13,646 nucleotides of DNA from Aquabacter sp. (GTDB lineage: Bacteria; Pseudomonadota; Alphaproteobacteria; Rhizobiales; Xanthobacteraceae). The position numbers and the translations under genes were made by a program. The notes under the pieces were generated by a model that made no database searches, was not told the origin of the DNA, and was given only the letters and a program-made list of their open reading frames with translations. Every line of letters starts with the position of its first letter. Position 1 is the stretch's first letter. Of the stretch, positions 7,195 through 13,338 are shown in pieces. The DNA lies in contig JASBUY010000150.1 in the NCBI GenBank assembly GCA_030147645.1, positions 1 to 13,646 of the forward strand. Direction: 5' to 3'.

Positions 7195-7715
7195 TCCGCT
7201 TCCTGTTCATCGGCCTGTGGGTCTGCGTCGTCACCCTGCTGTCCATCTACGGCACGGCCTATTGGACCGTGGGTGCGGCAGACGTGAAGGCAGAGATGCC
7301 GTTCACCGGCGGCCCGGAATATCGCCGCCTGCCGGCGATCAATGTGCCGATGATCATCGATGGGAGCGTGCGCGGCTATGTGATCGCCAAGCTCGTCATC
7401 ACCACCGACAGCGCCCAGCTGCGCAAGCTGGGCGTGGAGCCGCAAATCTTCGCGACCAGCGCCGCCTTCACTGAAATCTATAACAACGCCCGTGTCGATA
7501 CCGGCAAACTCTCCAAGTACAACTTCAAAGACATGCTTGATAATATTAAAAAAGAAGCCAACGCCAAGATTAATGGCGAAGTGATCCAAGACGTTCTTAT
7601 CGACAGTATTAATTATATTGATAAGAACGACATGAGGAAGATGGCCGAAATGACCACGCCGCAGCCTCAGTCGAAATCCGAATCCACTGAGAAACCGGCC
7701 AAGGCCACGCACTGA
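7191..7715 (+). CDS. Single-pass membrane protein, FliL-like in layout, function unknown
   Basis: The 174-residue protein has one N-terminal membrane helix (about 3-24) and a periplasmic part. Residues about 44-72 (Y-R-R-L-P-A-I-N-V-P-M-I-I-D-G-S-V-R-G-Y-V-I-A-K-L-V-I) and a late V-I-Q-D-V-L-I-D-S-I-N-Y-I segment resemble the plan of FliL, the stator-associated protein: membrane anchor, mature beta-rich domain, then a helix and final strand. It lacks a clear FliL signature, so I do not assign the symbol. It starts with GTG overlapping the flgN-like stop. Residues about 111-146 are encoded by unusually AT-rich DNA (36 G/C of 110 bases; 20 of 36 codons end in A or T), unlike the rest of the gene. 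The tail (150-174) is Lys/Pro/Gln-rich and probably disordered. Confidence 0.6.
   Translation: MIRFLFIGLWVCVVTLLSIYGTAYWTVGAADVKAEMPFTGGPEYRRLPAINVPMIIDGSVRGYVIAKLVITTDSAQLRKLGVEPQIFATSAAFTEIYNNARVDTGKLSKYNFKDMLDNIKKEANAKINGEVIQDVLIDSINYIDKNDMRKMAEMTTPQPQSKSESTEKPAKATH
7521..7630 (+). other. AT-rich island inside the FliL-like gene
   Basis: By direct count, 36 of these 110 bases are G or C, about one third, whereas the surrounding genes are visibly GC-rich. The words TTGATAA (7537-7543 and 7618-7624) and ATTAAT (7569-7574 and 7608-7613) each occur twice. The frame stays open, and the protein here is rich in Lys, Asn, Ile and Asp. The island ends about 110 bases before the receptor gene, so a hidden promoter or protein-binding region is possible. 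Confidence 0.55.
7592..7629 (+). repeat. Perfect 10-bp inverted repeat with AT-rich spacer
   Basis: CGTTCTTATC (7592-7601) and GATAAGAACG (7620-7629) are exact reverse complements separated by 18 bases that are nearly all A/T. The arm centres are 28 bases apart. It lies inside the coding region of the FliL-like gene and inside the AT-rich island. It could be a site for a dimeric regulator controlling the receptor and che genes, or an mRNA hairpin. Confidence 0.5.
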
Positions 7716-7737
7716 TCCTGAGGAGAGGGGCCCAACA

Positions 7738-9411
7738 ATGAAGATCATCACCAAGATCTACGGAATCGTCGCGGTGCTCGGGGTTTCGACCCTGACGCTC
7801 GCCGGCGTCTCCATGTACGCGATCAAGCAGGAATCCGCCTTCATCCAGGAACTGGACGACGTATCCCGGCGCCTGTTCCTGTCGGAACACATGAACAATC
7901 TCATCACGGCGGTCGTGATGGAGGCGCGCGGCACCTACATGTCCGACACGAAGGAGCAGGCCAAGCCCTTCGCCACCGGCATCCTGCGCAATCTCGACAA
8001 GCTGGATAAGGCGGTGGCCGAAGCCAAGCGCATCGCCCCGCCGGACGAGGCGCAGGTCATCGCGCAACTGACCGACGACATCGCGAAGTTCCGCCAGTTC
8101 CGCACAGAGACCGCTCGCCTCGCGGTGGAAGTCGGACCCGAAGCCGCCAATTCGCAGGGCAATACCGACGCGAACCGGGCCAACCGCAAGGCGCTCCAGG
8201 AATCGCTCGGCAAATATACCTCGCTCCAGGAAACCGCCATGGCCCCGCTCGCCGACCGAGCGGAAGAACTGCGGGTCCAGACCACGACCATCATCATTGC
8301 CACCACAATTATCGGCCTGCTGATCGGCATCGGCATTGCGCTCTATGTGGGCGTGATCACGATGAGCCGCCCCATCGCCCGCATCTCCACCGCGCTCAAG
8401 AAGGTGGCGAGCGGTGATCTGGATGTCGAAGTCGAGCAGAAGCTCGGCAATGACGAGATCGGCGATCTATGGCGCAGCACCGACCGTCTGCTGGTGGAAT
8501 TGCGCGACGCCGAGCGCATGCGCGAGGAACAGGCCGCGTCCGCCATTCGCATGGAAGAGGAAAAGCGCAAGGTGATGCGCGACCTCGCGGACCGCTTCGA
8601 CAGGGAAGTGTCCGGCGTGGTGCGCACCGTGGCCGCCGCCGTCTCCCAGCTCGAAGGCAGCGCCTCCACCATGAATTCGTCGGCGGACGAGACCTCCCGC
8701 CAGTCCACCATCGTCGCCGCGGCGGCCGAGCAGGCCACCAGCAACGTGCAGATCGCCGCGTCCGCCGCCGAGGAGCTTGCAGCCTCGGTCCGCGAGATCG
8801 GCGCCCAGGTCTCCACCGCCGCCAAGATCGCCGGCGAGGCCACCGAGCAGGCCTCCGGCACCGTGGACGTGGTGCGCGGGCTCTCCGCCAGCGCCGAGCG
8901 CATCGGCAAGGTGGTGAACCTCATCACCGACATCGCCGCCCAGACCAACCTTCTCGCCCTCAACGCCACCATCGAGGCGGCGCGCGCGGGCGAGGCGGGA
9001 CGCGGCTTCGCCGTGGTCGCCATGGAAGTGAAGACGCTCGCCGAGCAGACCTCCAAGGCCACCGACGAAATCTCCTCCCAGATCGCGGCCGTCCAGGGCG
9101 CGACCGGGGAAGTGGTGCGGGCCATCGAGGGCATTTCCGGCACGATCCGGCGGATCGACGAGATTTCCGCCTCCATCGCGGCCGCCATCGAGGAACAGGG
9201 CGCGGCCACGGGCGAGATTGCTCAGAACGTCCACCAGGCGGCCCAGGGCACGCTGGAGGTCTCATCGAGCATCACCACGGTCAGCTCGGCGGCCGCCGAC
9301 ACCGGCCGCGTCTCCGGCGAGATCGTGCGCTCCGCGTCCGACCTCGCCTCCCAGGCCGACAGCCTGCGTACGCAGGTGGACAGCTTCATCGAGCGCGTGC
9401 GCGCCGCATGA
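7738..9411 (+). CDS. Transmembrane methyl-accepting chemotaxis protein
   Basis: This receptor senses a ligand outside the membrane and controls CheA through CheW. The 557 residues contain a first membrane helix (about 7-28), a helical periplasmic sensor (about 30-182, with an M-E-A-R-G-T-Y-M-S motif common in four-helix-bundle sensors), a second membrane helix (about 184-207), HAMP (about 208-262) and a long signalling coiled coil. The hairpin tip is at about 398-420 (A-A-Q-T-N-L-L-A-L-N-A-T-I-E-A-A-R-A-G-E). The C-terminus L-R-T-Q-V-D-S-F-I-E-R-V-R-A-A is of a type seen in rhizobial receptors, and no NWETF-like CheR/CheB docking pentapeptide is present. A GGAGAGG ribosome site precedes ATG. 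The position before cheA matches TlpA1 of Azorhizobium caulinodans as I recall it; the ligand cannot be read from sequence. Confidence 0.95.
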   Translation: MKIITKIYGIVAVLGVSTLTLAGVSMYAIKQESAFIQELDDVSRRLFLSEHMNNLITAVVMEARGTYMSDTKEQAKPFATGILRNLDKLDKAVAEAKRIAPPDEAQVIAQLTDDIAKFRQFRTETARLAVEVGPEAANSQGNTDANRANRKALQESLGKYTSLQETAMAPLADRAEELRVQTTTIIIATTIIGLLIGIGIALYVGVITMSRPIARISTALKKVASGDLDVEVEQKLGNDEIGDLWRSTDRLLVELRDAERMREEQAASAIRMEEEKRKVMRDLADRFDREVSGVVRTVAAAVSQLEGSASTMNSSADETSRQSTIVAAAAEQATSNVQIAASAAEELAASVREIGAQVSTAAKIAGEATEQASGTVDVVRGLSASAERIGKVVNLITDIAAQTNLLALNATIEAARAGEAGRGFAVVAMEVKTLAEQTSKATDEISSQIAAVQGATGEVVRAIEGISGTIRRIDEISASIAAAIEEQGAATGEIAQNVHQAAQGTLEVSSSITTVSSAAADTGRVSGEIVRSASDLASQADSLRTQVDSFIERVRAA

Positions 9412-9417
9412 CGACAG

Positions 9418-9444
9418 GGGCCCGCCGCCTCAAGCGACGGGTCC
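9418..9444 (+). repeat. Stem-loop after the receptor gene
   Basis: GGGCCCGCCGC can pair with GCGACGGGTCC around a CTCAA loop. Eleven positions pair with one G-T wobble and one C-A mismatch. It starts 7 bases after the receptor stop. No T-run follows, so a classical intrinsic terminator is unlikely; protection of the upstream mRNA 3' end is possible. Confidence 0.5.
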
Positions 9445-9463
9445 GAAGGGGTGATCCTCAAGG

Positions 9464-9490
9464 CCGGATGCCGCGAGCCTGCGGCACCGG
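9464..9490 (+). repeat. Bulged stem-loop in cheA leader
   Basis: CCGG plus TGCCGC pairs with GCGGCA plus CCGG, giving ten base pairs with a single bulged A at 9468 and a 6-base loop (9475-9480). Confidence 0.5.
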
Positions 9491-9510
9491 AGGACGGGAT
9501 CGGGGTGGTT

Positions 9511-9574
9511 CCCGCCCCACCGGCACAGCCAGCGTTCGCCCGCGTCCCGGGCGATGGTGGGCCGGTGGGGCGGG
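9511..9574 (+). repeat. Perfect 14-bp inverted repeat enclosing a second 7-bp hairpin
   Basis: CCCGCCCCACCGGC (9511-9524) is the exact reverse complement of GCCGGTGGGGCGGG (9561-9574). Inside the 36-base gap, TCGCCCG (9536-9542) pairs perfectly with CGGGCGA (9548-9554) around a CGTCC loop. This nested pair is the strongest non-coding structure in the window. It could be an RNA element, a repetitive palindromic unit, or a DNA site. Confidence 0.65.
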
Positions 9575-9598
9575 GCTCCACTCGGGGATTTTGGAGCC
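9574..9598 (+). repeat. Stem-loop just upstream of cheA
   Basis: GGCTCCA (9574-9580) pairs perfectly with TGGAGCC (9592-9598) around an 11-base loop that contains GGGG. It abuts the 14-bp stem, sharing one base, so the two can stack. It ends 31 bases before the cheA ribosome site. Confidence 0.5.
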
Positions 9599-9640
9599 TG
9601 GGGCCGCATCGCCCGGGGACCGCACCGTTGGAGAAGAACA

Positions 9641-12460
9641 ATGGATGAGTTACTGCGGGAATTTCTGACGGAGACCAGCGAGAGCCTCGACGTGGCCGAC
9701 GCGGAGCTCGTCAAGTTCGAACGGGATCCGAACAACCGCGAGATCCTGAACAACATTTTCCGTCTCGTGCACACCATCAAGGGCACGTGCGGCTTCATCG
9801 GCCTGTCCCGCCTCGCGGCGCTGGCCCACGCCGCCGAGACCTTGATGGACAAGTTCCGCGAAGGGATGCCCGTCACCCCCGAGGCGGTGAGCCTCGTGCT
9901 CGTGTCCATCGACCGCATCAAGCTGCTGCTCGCGGATCTGGAAGCCAATGAGGGCGTGGAGCCGGAAGGCTCGGACGCCGACCTCATCGACCAGTTGCTC
10001 GCCATGGCAGCGCAAGAAATCGTCGCCGCCGCGCCCCCGCCCCCGCCCGCTCCCGAGCCGGCGAAGAAGGTCGGCGGCGTGGTTCAGCAGATGGAGCGCG
10101 AGCTTCTGCCCGGCGAGATCCCGCTGGACGAGCTGGAGCGCATCTTCCGCCAGACCGAGGTGGAAGTGCCCATGAAGGCGCCCGCCCCCGTGGCCAAGGC
10201 CCCCGCCGCCAAGGCCCCGGTGTCCGCCCCGGCACCCGCCCCGGCTGCAGCTCCCGCGCCCGCGAAGGCGGCTGCCCCGGCCCCCGCGCCGGCCAAGGCG
10301 CCCGTGGCCGAGGCCCCGGCTGCCGAGAAGGCGCCGCCGAAGCCCGTGCTGGTGAAGAATAATGACGGCGAAGGCCGGAACGAGGACGGCGCGCCGGGCA
10401 CCCCCGTCGCCGCGCAGTCCATCCGCGTCAGCGTTGGCATGCTCGAACACCTCATGACCATGGTGTCCGAGCTGGTTCTGACCCGCAATCAGCTGCTGGA
10501 AATCGCCCGGCGCAACGAGGACCACGACTACAAGGTGTCGCTGCAGCGCCTGTCCAACGTGACCGGCGAGCTTCAGGACGCCATCATGCGCACGCGCATG
10601 CAGCCCATCGGCAATGCCTGGCAGAAGCTGCCGCGCATTGTGCGCGACCTCGCGCAGGAGCTGGGCAAGCAGGTCGAGCTGGAAATGCACGGCAGCGAGA
10701 CCGAACTCGACCGCCAGGTGCTGGACCAGATCAAGGATCCGCTCACCCACATGGTGCGCAATTCCGCCGACCACGGGCTGGAAATGCCCGAGGAGCGGCG
10801 CCGGCTCGGCAAGCCGGAAAAGGGCCTCATCCGCCTGTCCGCCTATCACGAGGGCGGCTTCGTCATCGTGAAGATCTCGGACGACGGCAAGGGCCTCGAC
10901 CTTGCGCGCATCAAGGCGAAGGCGCTGGAGAATGGGCTCGCCGACGAGGCCGAACTGGCCAAGATGTCGGACAGCCAGATCTTCCGCTTCATCTTCGCCG
11001 CCGGCTTCTCCACCGCCGCCAAGGTGACGAGCGTGTCGGGCCGCGGCGTCGGCATGGACGTGGTGCGCTCCAACATCGAGTCCATCGGCGGCACGGTGGA
11101 CGTGCAGTCCCGCGCCGGGGCTGGTTCCACCTTCGTCATCAAGATCCCGCTCACCCTCGCCATCATGCCCGCGCTGATCGTGGAAGTGGGCGGCGACCGG
11201 TTCGCGATCCCGCAGAATGCGGTGCTCGAACTGGTGCGTGTTAAGGCGGATTCCGAGCATGCGGTGCGCCGCCTGAACGACTCGCCGGTGCTCTGCCTGC
11301 GCAACCAGCTGCTGCCGATTCTCGATCTCGGCCGTCTGCTGGGGATCAGTGAGAGCAACCATGAAGCCACCGAGGAGGAGTTCGAGAACCGGCTCATCGC
11401 GGTGATGCATGTGGGCAATGAGAGCTTCGGCGTGGTGGTGGATAGCGTCTCCCACACCGAGGAAATCGTCGTGAAGCCCATGTCTTCGGTGCTGCGCCAG
11501 GTCTCGCTGGTCTCGGGCAGCACGATCCTGGGCGACGGCCACGTCATCATGATCGTGGACCCGAACGGCCTCGCCCAGTCCGTGGCGGCCACCTCGGAGA
11601 CGGCCTCGGCCAACGTGCTCGCGAGCGCGGTCCAGTCGGATGGGGATGCGGATCAGATCATGTCCCTGCTGCTGTTCCGCGCCGGCTCCGGCGACATCAA
11701 GGCGGTGCCGCTCTCGCTGGTCACGCGCCTCGAGGAACTCGCTCAGGAAACCATCGAGAAGGTGGATGGTCGCTCCGTGATCCAGTATCGCGGCAAGCTC
11801 ATCCCGGTGCTCGTGGCGAGCGGCGCGGCGGCGGAGAAGGGGGTCGGCACCCGCCCGATGCTCATCTTCTCGCACGAGACCCAGGTCATGGGTCTCGCCG
11901 TGGACGAGATCGTCGACATCGTGGAAAGCCGTCTCGACCTGGAGATCGCCTCGTCCTCGCCCCAGACGCTGGGCGGCGCCATCATCAACGGCCGCGCCAC
12001 CGAAGTGCTGGACGTGGGCTATTTCCTCGCCCAGGCCTTCGTGGAAGACGGCGAGCAGATGCCGCTCAAGCACGAGCAGCCGCGCCTGCTGCTGGTGGAC
12101 GACAGCCCGTTCTTCCGCAACCTGCTGCAGCCGGTGCTCAAGGGCAAAGGCTACACGGTCATCGCCTGCGCCTCGGCCCATGAGGCGCTGGAGCGGCTCG
12201 CCGCCGACAACAGCTTCGCGGCCATCGTCTCCGACGTCGAGATGCCGGAAATGGACGGCTTCAGCTTCGCCGAGGCGGTGCGCGGACAGCTCGGCATGAC
12301 CGATGTCCCGATCATCGCCATGGCGGGCTCCAACCCCTCGCTGGCCATCCAGCGCGGCCGCGCGGCGGGCTTCACCGACTGCGTCGCCAAGTTCGATCGC
12401 CCGGGCCTGATCTCGGCCCTTCAGGAATTCACCGGCTTCGCCCAGGGAGAAGCGGCATGA
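9641..12460 (+). CDS. cheA: CheA, hybrid chemotaxis histidine kinase with receiver domain (CheAY type)
   Basis: CheA autophosphorylates and passes phosphate to CheY and CheB. Domains of the 939-residue protein: Hpt 1-105, with phosphorylated His H44 in L-V-H-T-I-K-G-T; a Pro/Ala-rich linker 129-257 with an isolated helix-like block at 147-177 and no recognisable P2 domain; dimerisation domain from about 259; ATPase domain with N box H370-G379, D-D-G-K-G at 414-418 and G-R-G-V-G-M-D at 467-473; a first CheW-like domain about 505-640; a second about 671-800; and a receiver 814-935. The receiver keeps D820, D821, D865 and K917, but the switch Thr/Ser is A895. ATG 9641 has a GGAGAAG site; an in-frame ATG at 9554 adds 29 residues but lies within the hairpins and has a weak site. 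CheA-receiver fusions are known, for example CheAY in Rhodospirillum centenum. The stop overlaps cheW. Confidence 0.96.
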   Translation: MDELLREFLTETSESLDVADAELVKFERDPNNREILNNIFRLVHTIKGTCGFIGLSRLAALAHAAETLMDKFREGMPVTPEAVSLVLVSIDRIKLLLADLEANEGVEPEGSDADLIDQLLAMAAQEIVAAAPPPPPAPEPAKKVGGVVQQMERELLPGEIPLDELERIFRQTEVEVPMKAPAPVAKAPAAKAPVSAPAPAPAAAPAPAKAAAPAPAPAKAPVAEAPAAEKAPPKPVLVKNNDGEGRNEDGAPGTPVAAQSIRVSVGMLEHLMTMVSELVLTRNQLLEIARRNEDHDYKVSLQRLSNVTGELQDAIMRTRMQPIGNAWQKLPRIVRDLAQELGKQVELEMHGSETELDRQVLDQIKDPLTHMVRNSADHGLEMPEERRRLGKPEKGLIRLSAYHEGGFVIVKISDDGKGLDLARIKAKALENGLADEAELAKMSDSQIFRFIFAAGFSTAAKVTSVSGRGVGMDVVRSNIESIGGTVDVQSRAGAGSTFVIKIPLTLAIMPALIVEVGGDRFAIPQNAVLELVRVKADSEHAVRRLNDSPVLCLRNQLLPILDLGRLLGISESNHEATEEEFENRLIAVMHVGNESFGVVVDSVSHTEEIVVKPMSSVLRQVSLVSGSTILGDGHVIMIVDPNGLAQSVAATSETASANVLASAVQSDGDADQIMSLLLFRAGSGDIKAVPLSLVTRLEELAQETIEKVDGRSVIQYRGKLIPVLVASGAAAEKGVGTRPMLIFSHETQVMGLAVDEIVDIVESRLDLEIASSSPQTLGGAIINGRATEVLDVGYFLAQAFVEDGEQMPLKHEQPRLLLVDDSPFFRNLLQPVLKGKGYTVIACASAHEALERLAADNSFAAIVSDVEMPEMDGFSFAEAVRGQLGMTDVPIIAMAGSNPSLAIQRGRAAGFTDCVAKFDRPGLISALQEFTGFAQGEAA

Positions 12461-12930
12461 GCAAGCCTCACTCTGAAACCGACAAGACCAGCGGCGTCAT
12501 CCAATACGTGACCGTGCGGATCGCGGGACAATTGTTCGGCGTTCCGATCGAGATCGTACACGAGGTCTTCACGCCCGACCGGGTGACGCGGGTGCCCCTC
12601 GCGCCGGCCGAGATCCAGGGCGTGCTGAACCTGCGCGGCCGCATCGTCACCATGGTGAACATGCGCCGCCTGCTTGGCCTCTCCTCCACCGGCGAGGCCA
12701 AGACCGCCGTGGGCATCGAGCGCCACGGCGAAGCCTTCGGGCTCGTGGTGGACGAGGTGGGCGAAGTGCTGGTGCTGGAACGCGCCAAGCGCGAGGCCAA
12801 TCCCGCCAACCTCGACCCGCGCTGGGCCGAACTCGTGACCGGCGTTCACCGCCTGTCGAATGAACTGATGCTCGTGCTCGATGTCGAGCGCGCCCTGGCG
12901 CGGCTCGGTGCTCGTCGCAATGCCGCGTGA
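12457..12930 (+). CDS. cheW: CheW, chemotaxis adaptor
   Basis: CheW bridges receptor tips to the P5 domain of CheA in the sensory array. The 157-residue protein is one CheW domain, starting after a 15-residue tail. Key blocks are Y-V-T-V-R-I-A-G-Q-L-F-G-V-P-I-E (about 17-32), V-T-R-V-P-L-A-P-A-E-I-Q-G-V-L-N-L-R-G-R-I-V-T-M-V-N-M (about 43-69) and a late G-L-V-V-D-E-V-G-E-V-L (about 95-105). Length and motifs are normal. The start overlaps the cheA stop in ATGA, which would tie its production to that of CheA. With the two CheW-like domains in CheA, the operon encodes three CheW folds. Confidence 0.96.
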   Translation: MSKPHSETDKTSGVIQYVTVRIAGQLFGVPIEIVHEVFTPDRVTRVPLAPAEIQGVLNLRGRIVTMVNMRRLLGLSSTGEAKTAVGIERHGEAFGLVVDEVGEVLVLERAKREANPANLDPRWAELVTGVHRLSNELMLVLDVERALARLGARRNAA

Positions 12931-12957
12931 GACCGAGCCTGAAGGGAGGAGGAGACC

Positions 12958-13338
12958 ATGAAAACAGCCCTGGTGGTGGATGATTCCCGTGTGGTGCGCA
13001 TGCTCGCGCGCCGCCTGCTGGAACGTCAGTCCTTTGCCGTGTCCGAGGCTCAGAACGGCCAGGAAGCCATGTCCATGTGTTACGACACCATGCCGGACAT
13101 GATCCTGCTCGACTGGAACATGCCCGTGATGAACGGCCTCGAGTTCCTGAAAAGCTTGCGGGCGAGCCCCGGAGGCACGACGCCGAAGGTCATCTTCTGC
13201 ACCACCATGAACGACATCGACCACATCACGCAGGCGCTGTCGCTCGGTGCGGACGAGTACATCATGAAGCCCTTCGACGCCGATATCCTGAACGAGAAGC
13301 TGGAAGTCGTCGGTCTCATCCAAGAGCTGTCCGAATGA
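12958..13338 (+). CDS. cheY: CheY, single-domain chemotaxis response regulator
   Basis: CheY carries the signal from CheA to the flagellar motor. The 126 residues are one complete receiver domain: acidic pair D8-D9, phosphorylated D52 in L-L-D-W-N-M-P, switch Thr T82 (next to T83), Y101 and K104 in Y-I-M-K-P-F. The D52-to-K104 spacing of 52 equals that of E. coli CheY (57 to 109). It has a strong GGGAGGAGGAG ribosome site in the 27-base gap after cheW. That is stronger than its neighbours' sites, so it may be made in excess. The end overlaps cheB in ATGA. A second cheY may exist elsewhere in the genome, as in related bacteria. Confidence 0.96.
   Translation: MKTALVVDDSRVVRMLARRLLERQSFAVSEAQNGQEAMSMCYDTMPDMILLDWNMPVMNGLEFLKSLRASPGGTTPKVIFCTTMNDIDHITQALSLGADEYIMKPFDADILNEKLEVVGLIQELSE

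Larger units (their letters stand above)
9412..9640 (+). promoter_or_regulatory. Hairpin-rich leader between receptor gene and cheA
   Basis: These 229 bases have no recognisable protein but hold at least four separate stem-loops in a row (9418-9444, 9464-9490, 9511-9574, 9574-9598), ending about 30 bases before the cheA ribosome site GGAGAAG (9630-9636). All other che junctions in the window are short or overlapping, so this gap stands out. Plausible roles are mRNA processing or stability, setting the ratio of receptor to kinase, or an untranslated leader of a cheA promoter. No family of structured RNA is recognised. Confidence 0.55.

Noticed and set aside
7540..7580. Sigma-28-type promoter (TAAA ... 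GCCGATAA) in the AT-rich island
   Set aside because: TAAA is present, but the second box matches poorly at the required spacing, and Rhizobiales are not known to rely on FliA.
9418..9444. Rho-independent terminator after the receptor gene
   Set aside because: The stem is strong, but no T-run follows it, so only a stem-loop is reported.
9554..9640. Upstream in-frame ATG that would extend CheA by 29 residues
   Set aside because: The extension does not resemble CheA, its ATG lies in the hairpin region with a weak ribosome site, and ATG 9641 has a good GGAGAAG and begins the typical Hpt sequence.
9451..9648. GTG-initiated 65-codon frame running into the cheA start
   Set aside because: It has no good ribosome site, is Gly/Pro/Arg-rich, and open frames of this size arise by chance in GC-rich non-coding DNA. 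It remains a remote possibility as a leader peptide.
10130..10370. Repetitive GCCCCGGC-like DNA as a tandem repeat element
   Set aside because: It encodes the Ala/Pro/Lys linker of CheA. The repetition follows from amino acid composition, and no exact unit is repeated.
9650..12181. Very long minus-strand open frame opposite cheA (843 codons); similar frames opposite flhA (3239-4648) and fliQ/flhA (1973-2938)
   Set aside because: The plus strand holds clear conserved proteins there. The antisense products are His/Asp/Gly-rich low-complexity sequences typical of the reverse reading of GC-rich codons.
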